Assembly (NCBI GenBank): GCA_022566975.1
Contig: JADFHV010000004.1
Coordinates: 1-19,511, forward strand
Direction of reading: 5' to 3'
DNA length: 19,511 nt
From: Chloroflexota bacterium
GTDB lineage: Bacteria; Chloroflexota; Dehalococcoidia; SAR202; UBA11138
Shown one piece after another: positions 1-8,368 of the stretch (the first letter of the stretch is position 1; the number at the start of each line of letters is the position of its first letter). The translations under genes were made by a program, and so were the position numbers. The notes under the pieces are model-generated. The model was not told where the DNA came from, ran no database searches, and saw only the letters and a list, made by a program, of their open reading frames with translations.

Positions 1-2490
1 ATGGACGGCGGCGACACCTGGGAGGATATCTCCCGCAACGAAGGCTTGCCAAAGGGGCTGTTCGGACGCCTCGGTGTCACGGCCTGCCCGTCCAAGCCCG
101 GTCGAGTGTACGCGACGGTCGAGGCCGACGAGCCGGGTCTATTCCGATCGGAGGACTACGGCGACACCTGGGAGCTAGTCAGTGACGACCGAGACCTCCA
201 GGGCAGGCCCTGGTACTACCAGCACGTCTTCGCAGACCCTCAGGACGCGGACACGGTCTGGATACTGAACTACCAGGGCTACAAGTCGATCGACGGAGGC
301 AAGACCTTCAACCAGGTATCGACGCCGCACGGAGACAACCACGACCTGTGGATCGACCCGCGTAACCCCCAGCGCATCATAGAGGGGAACGACGGGGGCG
401 CCTGCATCAGCTTCAACGGCGGCACCACTTGGTCTACCATCTACAATCAACCGACGGCCGAGTTCTATCGTATCGCCACCGACAGCCAGTTCCCGTATCG
501 AGTGTGCGGGACGCAGCAGGACAACAGCGCCATAAGCGTTCCGAGCCGCTCGTACAGGGGCGCCATCCACTGGGTCGACGTCCACCCGGTGGGAAGCTCC
601 GAGAGCGGGCACATCGCGGTCAAGCCCGACGACCCGAACATCATCTACTCCGGCGCCGTAGGCAGCGCGCCGGGCGGCGGGGGAATCCTCCTTCGGTACG
701 ACCACGGGACGGGGCAGGTACGTATGGTGACCGTGTGGCCCGAGAACTACACGGGGGTGGACCCCAAGGCCATGAAGTACCGGTTCAGCTGGACGTTCCC
801 GATCGCCTTCTCGCCGCACGATCCGAACGTACTGTACGTCGCCGGGAACATCGCCTTCAGGTCGACGGACGAGGGCACGACGTGGGAGGCCATAAGCCCG
901 GACCTGACTCGTAACGACCCGGGCAAGCAGGAGATATCCGGCGGGCCCATCACCAAGGACGGCGGATCGGCGGAGGTCTACTGCACCATTTACGCCTTCG
1001 CCGAGTCGCCTCATGAGCCAGGCGTCCTGTGGGCCGGCAGCGACGACGGCCTGGTCCATGTCTCTCGGGACGCCGGCAAGAACTGGCAGGACGTGACGCC
1101 ACCTGAAATAGAGCCGTTCACGATGGTCCACACGATCGAGCTGTCGCCCCACGCCCCGGCCACGGCCTATGTGGCCGCCACCCGGTACAAGCACGACGAC
1201 AGCCGGCCGATGCTCTACAAGACCAACGATTATGGGGCGACGTGGCAAAAGATCACCAACGGCATCCCGGACGACGACTTCACACGCGTCGTTCGGGAGG
1301 ACCCAGGGCGTCGCGGCCTGCTCTACGCCGGCACCGAGACGGGTGTGTACGTCTCGCTGGACGATGGCGAGTCATGGCAGTCGATGAGAGGGGACCTGCC
1401 GGTCGTACCGGTGTATGACCTCAAGGTCAAGGACGGTGACCTGGTGGCTGGGACCCACGGGCGGTCCTTCTGGATCATGGACGACGTCAGTCCGCTGCAA
1501 CAGGTGGCTGACGACGTCGCACAGGCGGCCGCTCACCTGATGAGGCCCAGGGACACCTACAGGCTGTTGCCTCAGTCGGGACACCTTCCCGCACGCGCGC
1601 CCGGTAAGAACTACTATCTGGGGATGCTGGGGATAGGGGCGGCGTCCTATGAACGCCAGATGCCGGACGGGACGACACGGCGCGTGTGGCTGGACGCCGG
1701 CCAGAACCCGGCCGACGGTGTCGTGATGAGCTATTACCTGAGGGCTGAGCCCGAGGGTGAGGTGACGCTGAGGGTCGTGGACTCCGCGGGAAGGGAGGCG
1801 GCGAGCTTCTCCAGCAAGGACGACGGTCTCCGCGCAAAAGCGGGCATGAGCCGGTCCGTCTGGAACATGCACTATCCCGACGCGGAGCCGATGCCCGGCG
1901 GCGAGCCGGACCGGAAGAAGAGCACTCTTCCGCAGACGGCCCCCCTGGCGCCGCCCGGCACGTACCGCGTCGAGCTGACAGTGGACGGTGAGACGCACAC
2001 GCAGAGTTTCGACCTGCTCAAGGACCCCCGCAGCTCCGTCACTCAGGAAGAGCTTGAGGAGCAGTTCGAGCTGCTGGTCAGGGTCCGAGACAAGCTGTCG
2101 GAGACCCGGCGCGCGGTAGGCCAGGCGAGGAGGCTCCATGAGCAGGTCGAGGAGTGGGAGCGCCGGGTTGAGGGCGAGTCGAAGGTCTCCGAGGCCGCCA
2201 AGGCGATCAAGGAAAAGCTGTCGGCCATCAATCAGGACCTGGCCCAGGACACGCGTCAGGGCAAGATCTCGAGCATGGCCCTTGCGCGGCTCAACGAGAA
2301 GCTCGTCGAGCTGCCCGCCGTCGTGAGCAGCACCGATGCCAGGCCCACCCGAGCGTGCTATGACGTCTTCGAAGACCTGTCAGCCCGCGTGGACGCGCAG
2401 CTCGACAGGCTGCGGGAGGTCATCGACACGGACATCCGGTCGTTCGCGGAGATGCTGAGGGAGATTGAGATACCTCTGGTCGTCCCGTAG
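1..2490 (+). CDS. BNR/Asp-box (VPS10/sortilin-like) propeller protein, 5' partial
   Basis: The reading frame is open at base 1 and begins inside an Asp-box (MDGGDTWEDIS), so the true start lies outside the window. At least eight Asp-box motifs (S/T-x-D-x-G-x-T-W) are seen, for example RSEDYGDTWELVS, RSTDEGTTWEAIS, KTNDYGATWQKIT and VSLDDGESWQSM, which predict a beta-propeller over about residues 1-500. The motif GTHGRSFWIMDD near residue 485 is typical of the end of VPS10/sortilin-like bacterial 'glycosyl hydrolase' propellers. A beta-rich module follows (about 530-680). Residues about 682-790 are rich in Glu, Arg and Leu heptads and look like a coiled coil or helical hairpin. These proteins are usually annotated as sialidase or glycosyl hydrolase, but no catalytic residues of a true sialidase can be assigned here, so the substrate is unknown. 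The visible part lacks the N-terminus, so secretion cannot be judged. A second BNR gene follows after 65 bp. Confidence 0.85.
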   Translation: MDGGDTWEDISRNEGLPKGLFGRLGVTACPSKPGRVYATVEADEPGLFRSEDYGDTWELVSDDRDLQGRPWYYQHVFADPQDADTVWILNYQGYKSIDGGKTFNQVSTPHGDNHDLWIDPRNPQRIIEGNDGGACISFNGGTTWSTIYNQPTAEFYRIATDSQFPYRVCGTQQDNSAISVPSRSYRGAIHWVDVHPVGSSESGHIAVKPDDPNIIYSGAVGSAPGGGGILLRYDHGTGQVRMVTVWPENYTGVDPKAMKYRFSWTFPIAFSPHDPNVLYVAGNIAFRSTDEGTTWEAISPDLTRNDPGKQEISGGPITKDGGSAEVYCTIYAFAESPHEPGVLWAGSDDGLVHVSRDAGKNWQDVTPPEIEPFTMVHTIELSPHAPATAYVAATRYKHDDSRPMLYKTNDYGATWQKITNGIPDDDFTRVVREDPGRRGLLYAGTETGVYVSLDDGESWQSMRGDLPVVPVYDLKVKDGDLVAGTHGRSFWIMDDVSPLQQVADDVAQAAAHLMRPRDTYRLLPQSGHLPARAPGKNYYLGMLGIGAASYERQMPDGTTRRVWLDAGQNPADGVVMSYYLRAEPEGEVTLRVVDSAGREAASFSSKDDGLRAKAGMSRSVWNMHYPDAEPMPGGEPDRKKSTLPQTAPLAPPGTYRVELTVDGETHTQSFDLLKDPRSSVTQEELEEQFELLVRVRDKLSETRRAVGQARRLHEQVEEWERRVEGESKVSEAAKAIKEKLSAINQDLAQDTRQGKISSMALARLNEKLVELPAVVSSTDARPTRACYDVFEDLSARVDAQLDRLREVIDTDIRSFAEMLREIEIPLVVP

Positions 2491-2493
2491 GGG

Positions 2494-2537
2494 GTCCCAG
2501 TGACGGGACGTATGGGCACGGCACGCCGTGCCCATAC
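2494..2537. repeat. Two tandem hairpins, including a 28-bp palindrome, between the BNR genes
   Basis: A 5-bp stem (GTCCC at 2494-2498, GGGAC at 2505-2509) is followed at once by a perfect inverted repeat with 13-bp arms (GTATGGGCACGGC at 2510-2522, its complement at 2525-2537) and only 2 bases between. It ends 5 bases before the Shine-Dalgarno of the next gene. No T-run follows, so it is not a standard intrinsic terminator. It could be an operator, an RNA stability element between two cistrons, or a dispersed repeat. Confidence 0.75.
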
Positions 2538-2555
2538 CAGAGAAGGAGGCAACAC

Positions 2556-3542
2556 ATGGCCACGAAGATGACAATTCTGGTGGGGACGGTAGGGCAGGGC
2601 GTTATGAGAAGCGCCGACGGTGGGGAGACGTGGCGGCGGGTGGGGATCGACCAGGGGCTGCACTCGGACGCGCTCGTCCGATCGCTGCTGAACCGCCCCG
2701 ACCGGCCGGAGGTGGTGTTCACCGGCACCGAGAGGGGTCTGTACCGGAGCGATGACGCGGGCGAGACGTGGCGGCTTTTGGACTCACCCCTGAGCGAGCA
2801 CTGTGTGTGGGCCCTGTCCACCGACCCGGCGGAGCCGGATACGATGTTCGCGGGAACGGGTACTCCGACGCCGGCCGCCATATTCAGGTCGAGGGACGGG
2901 GGCGAGAGATGGGAGCAGCGCCCATGGCAGGTGGCGGAGACCTGCCCCGCCGTCGGCACGCCGCGGGTTACCGGCATAGCCATCGACCCCGAGGACCGAC
3001 AGAACGTCTGGGTCGGAATCGAGGTAGACGGCGTGCGGCGCAGCACCGACGGTGGAGACACGTGGTCGACACTGGACGGCGCCATCGCCAACCCGGACGT
3101 CCACAACGTGGCCGTGACGTCCGGTCCGCCGAAGACGGTCTTCGTGGTGGTCAACGACGACGTCTTCACCAGTACCGACGACGGCGCGACCTGGCGGTCG
3201 GTCGGTGTCAAGAGTGCTTTCCCGATGGGTTATCCCAGAGGCATCAAGGTCAGGCCCGACGATCCCAGGGTGGTCTTCATGGCTATCGGCGACTACACGC
3301 CGGGAAGCACGGGAGCCGTCATGCGGTCCAGGGACGCGGGCCAGACCTGGGAAAGCCTTCCCCTGCCGGTGCAGCCCAACACCGCGCTGTGGGTCGTGAA
3401 CGTCCAGCCCTTCGATCCGCAGGTGGTGCTGGCGGGCACGCGGTACGGCTACCTGTACCGCAGTGACGACGGCGGCGACTCCTGGCGGAAGCTCTGGCGG
3501 GAGTTCAGCGAGATATCCAGCGTGCTGTGGGTGCCGGGCTAG
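2556..3542 (+). CDS. BNR/Asp-box repeat protein (WD40/YVTN-like propeller)
   Basis: The 328-residue protein is almost entirely a beta-propeller. Seven Asp-boxes are regularly spaced: RSADGGETWRRVG, RSDDAGETWRLLD, RSRDGGERWEQRP, RSTDGGDTWSTLD, TSTDDGATWRSVG, RSRDAGQTWESLP and RSDDGGDSWRKLW. The ATG at 2556 is supported by a strong AAGGAGG at 2543-2549, six bases upstream. The N-terminus (MATKMTILVGTVGQGV) is not a signal peptide, so the protein is probably cytoplasmic. It is much shorter than the upstream BNR protein and has no coiled-coil tail. The two genes are probably co-transcribed, although a palindrome lies in the 65-bp gap. Family membership is clear. The role is not: Asp-boxes are structural and do not show an enzyme activity. 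Confidence 0.85.
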   Translation: MATKMTILVGTVGQGVMRSADGGETWRRVGIDQGLHSDALVRSLLNRPDRPEVVFTGTERGLYRSDDAGETWRLLDSPLSEHCVWALSTDPAEPDTMFAGTGTPTPAAIFRSRDGGERWEQRPWQVAETCPAVGTPRVTGIAIDPEDRQNVWVGIEVDGVRRSTDGGDTWSTLDGAIANPDVHNVAVTSGPPKTVFVVVNDDVFTSTDDGATWRSVGVKSAFPMGYPRGIKVRPDDPRVVFMAIGDYTPGSTGAVMRSRDAGQTWESLPLPVQPNTALWVVNVQPFDPQVVLAGTRYGYLYRSDDGGDSWRKLWREFSEISSVLWVPG

Positions 3543-3581
3543 TCCAGGGGTGCGCGTTATCGGGTGAAATCTGACGACCAC

Positions 3582-3758
3582 TGTCATTCTGAGGAGTCCG
3601 CGACGAAGAATCTGGAGTGGGGCACCGTCGCGACGGGATGCTGGCGGCCGGAGAGACGGACGACAGAACCCCTCCTCTCCAGATTCTTCACTGCGTTCAG
3701 AATGACAATGCGTGGCGTTCAGAATGACGGTGGGTGGCGTTCAGAATGACAATGGATG
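3582..3758. repeat. Palindromic intergenic repeat with TCATTCTGA ends plus three 22-bp tandem units
   Basis: The left arm at 3582-3617 begins TGTCATTCTGA and ends GAAGAATCTGGAG. The right arm at 3677-3707 begins CTCCAGATTCTTC and ends GTTCAGAATGACA, giving a long imperfect inverted repeat around a 59-bp loop. The right end runs on as three 22-bp units (3693-3714, 3715-3736, 3737-3758), each starting GCGTTCAGAATGAC. The repeat fills most of the 229-bp gap between the BNR gene and the aldo/keto reductase. Short open frames here are by-products of the repeat. A related, inverted copy lies at 15452-15487. Confidence 0.85.
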
Positions 3759-3771
3759 ACACGGAGGAGTA

Positions 3772-4770
3772 TTGATAGAGCAGAGGCCGCTGGGCCGGTC
3801 GGGGCAGACCATCAGCGCCATAGCGCTGGGGTGCTCCAACTGGGGCCGGGACATCGACGAGGAGTCGTCGTATAGGCTGATGGACTACGCCGTCGAGAGG
3901 GGAATTACCCTGCTCGACACCGCTGAATCATATGGTGGAGGGCAGTCGAGGCAGAGGCGCAGGGACGAGCTGGGGTTGGATGACGAGCGGGAGGCGTCTG
4001 ATGAGATGAGCTCCTCCGAGCGGATCATCGGCAGATGGCTGCGGCGGACCGGCGCCCGCGACGACGTTACGATTGAGACCAAGGTCGGCAGCGGAGGAGG
4101 CGCGGACAACATCGCCAGGGCGCTGGAGGGCAGCCTGGAGCGGCTGGGCATCGACCGCGTCGACATATACCTGATGCACAGCCCGGATACCCGCACCCCG
4201 ATCTCCGAGACCCTGGAGGCGCTGACCGCCGAGGTGAAGGCCGGGCGCGTCGGGGTCATCGGGTGCAGCAACTACACGGCGGAGCAGCTCCGGGAGGCGC
4301 TCGCTGCCAGTGCGGCAGGGGGCTTCGAGCGGTTCGAGATAAGCCAGCCGGAGTACAACCTGATCAAGTGGAGGGCCGACGAGGAGCTATTCCCACTCTA
4401 TCGGCAGGAAGGGCTCGCCGTGACTCCCTACAACCCCATCGGTGCTGGATTCCTGGCGGGTGAGTACACGCGGGACCTGTCCGAGATGCCGTCCGGCAGC
4501 CGGTTCGACATAATCCCCGGCTACGTGGACATGTATTTCACGGAGCAGAGCTTTCATATACTCGACCTGCTGCGGGAGAAGGCTGGGAGTCTCGGCGTGC
4601 ACATGGCGACGCTGGCGATGGCGTGGGTGATGACTCATCCGGCGGTCACCGCCCCGATTATCGGTGCGAGGACGAGGGAGCATATAGATGGCGCCCTCAC
4701 GGCCTATGAGATGGGGCTGGACCCGGCGCTGCGAGCCGAGATGTCGGAGTGGAGCCGGTCGGCGGAGTGA
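3772..4770 (+). CDS. Aldo/keto reductase
   Basis: This 332-residue (alpha/beta)8-barrel NAD(P)H-dependent oxidoreductase would reduce an aldehyde or ketone in the cytoplasm. The N-terminal strand RPLGRSGQTISAIALGC is typical of the family. The catalytic tetrad is intact: D49 and Y54 (LLDTAESYGG), K104 (ETKVG) and H136 (YLMHSPD). The C-terminal IIGARTREHIDGAL matches the usual cofactor-phosphate binding region. The start is a TTG at 3772 with GGAGGAG ending 2 bases upstream; no better start is near. There is an unusual hydrophilic stretch at about residues 56-82 (QSRQRRRDELGLDDEREASD) where relatives have a short link. It is followed by the GGT-like gene after 96 bp, so it may belong to the same transcript. 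The substrate is unknown. Confidence 0.9.
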   Translation: MIEQRPLGRSGQTISAIALGCSNWGRDIDEESSYRLMDYAVERGITLLDTAESYGGGQSRQRRRDELGLDDEREASDEMSSSERIIGRWLRRTGARDDVTIETKVGSGGGADNIARALEGSLERLGIDRVDIYLMHSPDTRTPISETLEALTAEVKAGRVGVIGCSNYTAEQLREALAASAAGGFERFEISQPEYNLIKWRADEELFPLYRQEGLAVTPYNPIGAGFLAGEYTRDLSEMPSGSRFDIIPGYVDMYFTEQSFHILDLLREKAGSLGVHMATLAMAWVMTHPAVTAPIIGARTREHIDGALTAYEMGLDPALRAEMSEWSRSAE

Positions 4771-4866
4771 GGGTCGTCCAGGCCGCGAGAGCGCTTCGCG
4801 ACTGATGACACGGGGATATTTTGGACAGTGGGGCAGAGCAGCGTGGGGCGGACGCCGGAGTGCGAG

Positions 4867-6552
4867 ATGATCCACAGCGGGATCGAGTTCAGCAGGAAAG
4901 AGGTCGTTGCCGAGAACGGCGTGGTCGTCGGCGGGCACGAGCTGGTAGCCAAAACGGGCGTGGAGATCATGCAGCAGGGTGGGAACGCCGTGGACGCGGG
5001 GGTGGCGGCGGCGTTCGTCGCGCAGCTGGCCGAGCCTGGCATGTGCGGGGTCGGCGGCAACGGCTCGATCCTGGTACGCTCGGCCGACCGGGACGAGATA
5101 GCCGTCTTCGACGATGGGCCACGCGCGCCCCGAGCGGCGACGCCCAACATGTTCGAGGTGCTTCCGGGGAGCGGTGGATTCTACGGCTGGGACAACGTCA
5201 AGGATAACGCCAACATCGTCGGCCACCTGTCGGTCGGCATGCCGGGGACGGTCGCGGGCCTGTGCGCGGCCCATGAGCGTTACGGCTCCTTGGAGCTTGC
5301 CGACGTCCTGGCGCCGGCCATCGAGCTGGCCGAGCGGGGCGTGGAGGTGGACTCTCGCACCGCTACGTATGTGGCCAGGGAGGTCAGGAACTTTGGCCGG
5401 TTCCCGCTGCTGGGGGCGCTGCTCCTGGCGGACGGCCATCCGCCGTCGCCCGGGACCTTCTGGTCACCGGGAGACAGGCTCGTGTGGCCCGAGCTGGCCG
5501 ACACGTATCGCACCATTACGGACGGCGGGGCCGATGCCTTCTACAGGGGCCCCATCGCCCGCGCGATAGCAGCGGAGATGGCGCGCCACGGCGGGATCAT
5601 CACCTACGAGGACATGGCCGAGTACGCGTCGGCCGTCAATGTCCTCGATGACCGGGACCTCCACGAGTACCGGGGCCTCAGGTATACACCGGGGCTTTCG
5701 GTCATCGTGGTGCAGATGCTGAACATCCTTGAGAGCTTCGACCTGGCCGCTATGGGGCCAGACAGCCCGCCGTTCCGCCACGTGATGCTGGAGACGATGA
5801 GGCGTGTGTGGACGAACCACTTCACCTTTGGCGCCCAGCCGGGGGCCCTGACCAAGGAGTACGCCGCCGAGGTCGCCGGTACGATCAGCCTGGACCGGGC
5901 CTCGTCATACGGGCGCCCGGTCGAGCCGTGGCACTACCAGGAGGACGAACAGAGAGAGGCGGCCAGCAGCGCTCCGGCGCGAGTGGGTGGCGACCACACC
6001 ACCACTCTGGCGGCTGCGGACAGGGCCGGGAACGTCTTCAACATGCTGACCAGCCTGGGCCGGGCCTTCGGCTCCAACGTCGTCATACCGGGGACCGGCA
6101 TAATCATGAACGACCACATGTGCAGCTGGGACCCGGTGCCGGGTCGCGCCCTCTCCCTGGGACCTTCGAGGCGCTCGTCGCAGGGGACCCACCTGCCGAT
6201 GTTCTTCCGTGACGGCCGGCCCTTCCTGGCCATGAGCGCGGCGGGGGCGCGGCGCAGCATGAGCTCCGTGATCCACACACTTGTCCACTGCGTCGACTTC
6301 GGGATGGGCATCCAAGAGGCGATCGAGTCACCCAGGGTGTGGTCCGAGGCGCTGTTCGACGATGTCTTCGTGGACTCGCGTATTCCCGAGAGTGTCCAGC
6401 GGACCCTGGCTGATATGGGCCACGGTGTGGTCTCCGTGGACGCCGCGGTGCACTCGGGGTTCGGCAGGCCTACGGCCGTGGGCATCGACGCCGACGGTCG
6501 GCTCCACGGGGGCGCGGACCCGATGTATGGCACGGCGGTCGCGGGGTTTTGA
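4867..6552 (+). CDS. Gamma-glutamyltransferase-family Ntn-hydrolase
   Basis: Members are made as a proenzyme that cuts itself before a Thr, which then becomes the N-terminal nucleophile. The Thr is the first of the TTT in VGGDHTTTLAAAD (T378 from this start), aligned with TTHxS of known GGTs. The N-terminal QGGNAVDAGVAAAFV and the C-terminal EAIESPRVWSEALFDD regions are also typical. I chose ATG 4867, with GGAG at 4857-4860, over a GTG at 4828 in the same frame. No signal peptide is seen, unlike secreted GGTs. Two sites differ from E. coli GGT: the Arg that binds the gamma-glutamyl carboxylate (R114) aligns with G84 (FDDGPRAP), and the GSPGGSR oxyanion loop reads SAAGARR. The substrate may therefore not be glutathione; a cephalosporin-acylase-like or other amide hydrolase is possible. 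Only 4 bp separate it from the next gene, which indicates an operon. Confidence 0.9.
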   Translation: MIHSGIEFSRKEVVAENGVVVGGHELVAKTGVEIMQQGGNAVDAGVAAAFVAQLAEPGMCGVGGNGSILVRSADRDEIAVFDDGPRAPRAATPNMFEVLPGSGGFYGWDNVKDNANIVGHLSVGMPGTVAGLCAAHERYGSLELADVLAPAIELAERGVEVDSRTATYVAREVRNFGRFPLLGALLLADGHPPSPGTFWSPGDRLVWPELADTYRTITDGGADAFYRGPIARAIAAEMARHGGIITYEDMAEYASAVNVLDDRDLHEYRGLRYTPGLSVIVVQMLNILESFDLAAMGPDSPPFRHVMLETMRRVWTNHFTFGAQPGALTKEYAAEVAGTISLDRASSYGRPVEPWHYQEDEQREAASSAPARVGGDHTTTLAAADRAGNVFNMLTSLGRAFGSNVVIPGTGIIMNDHMCSWDPVPGRALSLGPSRRSSQGTHLPMFFRDGRPFLAMSAAGARRSMSSVIHTLVHCVDFGMGIQEAIESPRVWSEALFDDVFVDSRIPESVQRTLADMGHGVVSVDAAVHSGFGRPTAVGIDADGRLHGGADPMYGTAVAGF

Positions 6553-6556
6553 AGGG

Positions 6557-8359
6557 ATGAGTCGGGCCGACAGCGAAGCACGGGCCCTGGCCGAACACGG
6601 CGCCGTGTTCGGGGAGTACAGGAACTACGCTCCTCCCGAGTACGAGGACCACACGAACGAGGCCCTTTACGTCGAGATGAGCGAGGGCCACCGTATAGCG
6701 ATCGATGTGACGCTTCCCGCTCCGTTGTCGCCCGATGCCAGGATTCCCGCGATTCTCTATACGACGCGGTACTGGCGCGCGAAGAAGGACTACCCGGTGG
6801 ACGAACTCGACCTGTTCTTCGCGAGCCACGGGTATGCCTTCGTCCGCGCGGACGAGCGCGGGACGGGAGCGTCGTTTGGGACGTGGCCGAACATGTGGCC
6901 AAGGGCAGCCATCGCCGACTACAAGGAGACGGTGGACTGGATCGTCGCCCAGCCGTGGTCCGACGGCACGGTGGGTAGCACCGGTGTGTCGTATACCGGC
7001 ACGACGGCCCAGCTCCTGGCGGTGACCAACCATCCGGCCGTTAAAGCGGTGGTTCCGAAGTTCATAGAGTTCGACGTCTATACCGACATCATCTACCCGG
7101 GAGGGCTCCTGCTGGAATCCTTGATGAAGGGTTATATCGAAAGGTGTCGCTTGCTGGACCTGAACCGGTGGACGAACGACAGTGTCAAACCGGTGGACGC
7201 CGACATCGACGGGTCGGTGCTCGCCGAGGCCGTCAAGGAGCACCGTGCGACGAACCCGGACTTCAGCAAGAGCATGGACGTAACCCATAGGGACGACCGT
7301 ATTCCGGGTCTGGGAGTGACGATAGACGACTTCAGCATGCACGAGCTGCGGGAGGAGATCGAGCGTTCCGGGGTGGCGATCTATGGGTGGGGAAGCTGGA
7401 ACGACGCCTGCACCGCCGACACGGTGATACGGCGTTTCATGACCTTCTCCAACCCCCAGCGTGCGGTCATCGGGGCGTGGAACCACGGGGGCGACAAGAA
7501 TGCCAACCAGTACCTGCCCGACTACTCGCCGACGCAGCCCAGCCATCTGGCCCAGCGGCTGGAAGACCTCCGGTTCTTCGACCACCACCTCAAGGGCGTG
7601 GAGACGGGCGTGATGGACGAGCCGGTTGTGACCTATGTCACCATGGGCATCACCATGGGGGACCAGGCATGGAAACGCACCTCGACATGGCCGGTTGAGG
7701 GCACGGTCTCCCAACGCTGGCATATGTCCGAGGGAGGCGTGCTGCGTCCCGAGCGGCCCCCCTCCGCAGATGGCTCCGATAGTTACACCGTGGACTTCGT
7801 GGCGACCACCGGGAGCGAGGGTCGCTGGCACACCGAGTTCCAGGGCACCGACGTCGTCTACGGCGACAGGGCCGAAGCGGACCGACGGCTGCTGACTTAC
7901 ACCTCCGAGCCCTTGGAGGCCGACATGGAGGTCACCGGCTATCCCGTAGTCACCCTGTACGTGACGTCGTCCCATGCCGATGGTGCCTTCCTCGTGTACC
8001 TGGAGGACGTGTCTCCCGACGGGCGGGTGCGCTACGTGACCGGGGGTGAGCTAAGGGCGCTTCATCGGAAGGTGTCCGAGGACGAGCCGCCGTACCGGAT
8101 GCTCATGCCGCACCATACCTACAGGCGGGCCGACGCAATGCCACTGGTGCCCGGGCAGGTGTCCGAGCTGGTCATCGGTCTTCAGCCCACGTCGGTCCTG
8201 TTCAGAAAGGGGCACCGCGTACGTATCGCTATTGCCGGGCACGACGAGGGCGTGTTCACGAGGGTGCCGCCCGTGACGGACGAGACGGTCGCGTTCGAGG
8301 TGCAGCGCAACGCGACCGACGCGTCGTGGGTGGAGCTTCCCGTTGTGGCGTCCCGGTAA
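6557..8359 (+). CDS. CocE/NonD family alpha/beta hydrolase (X-Pro dipeptidyl-peptidase-like)
   Basis: This 600-residue serine hydrolase belongs to the group that includes cocaine esterase and PepX-like acyl hydrolases. Order: alpha/beta-hydrolase fold with DERGTGASFG near residue 100, nucleophile elbow GVSYTG with S145, helical cap, D283 in GWGSWNDAC, H310 in GAWNHGG, then a jelly-roll (PepX C-terminal) domain from about residue 360 to the end. The S-D-H spacing (138 and 27 residues) is close to that of cocaine esterase. The frame stays open upstream to 6281, but the ATG at 6557 with GAAGG just before it matches the family start and avoids a long overlap with the GGT gene. No signal peptide. 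The GGT-like neighbour also cleaves amide bonds, so the two may act on one substrate, but this is inference. Confidence 0.9.
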   Translation: MSRADSEARALAEHGAVFGEYRNYAPPEYEDHTNEALYVEMSEGHRIAIDVTLPAPLSPDARIPAILYTTRYWRAKKDYPVDELDLFFASHGYAFVRADERGTGASFGTWPNMWPRAAIADYKETVDWIVAQPWSDGTVGSTGVSYTGTTAQLLAVTNHPAVKAVVPKFIEFDVYTDIIYPGGLLLESLMKGYIERCRLLDLNRWTNDSVKPVDADIDGSVLAEAVKEHRATNPDFSKSMDVTHRDDRIPGLGVTIDDFSMHELREEIERSGVAIYGWGSWNDACTADTVIRRFMTFSNPQRAVIGAWNHGGDKNANQYLPDYSPTQPSHLAQRLEDLRFFDHHLKGVETGVMDEPVVTYVTMGITMGDQAWKRTSTWPVEGTVSQRWHMSEGGVLRPERPPSADGSDSYTVDFVATTGSEGRWHTEFQGTDVVYGDRAEADRRLLTYTSEPLEADMEVTGYPVVTLYVTSSHADGAFLVYLEDVSPDGRVRYVTGGELRALHRKVSEDEPPYRMLMPHHTYRRADAMPLVPGQVSELVIGLQPTSVLFRKGHRVRIAIAGHDEGVFTRVPPVTDETVAFEVQRNATDASWVELPVVASR

Positions 8360-8368
8360 AGGCGATCC

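Noticed and set aside
175..1248. Long - strand open frame opposite the first BNR gene
   Set aside because: It is a typical GC-rich mirror frame, rich in Arg, Val and Gly with no domain, and the + strand Asp-boxes are unambiguous.
3564..3749. A 61-codon + strand open frame with a Met start
   Set aside because: It is made entirely of the palindromic and 22-bp tandem repeat; the protein repeats reflect DNA repeats, and it has no ribosome binding site.
3693..3758. CRISPR array
   Set aside because: Repeats are 22 bp with variable tails of only 8 bases and just three units; there are no spacers of normal length and no cas genes.
6281..6556. N-terminal extension of the CocE/NonD hydrolase
   Set aside because: The extension overlaps the GGT gene in another frame and reads as Ser/Arg/Trp-rich noise; the ATG at 6557 fits the family start.
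6470..7975. A 501-codon - strand frame opposite the CocE gene
   Set aside because: The + strand contains a full catalytic triad and domain order; the antisense protein has no recognisable motif.
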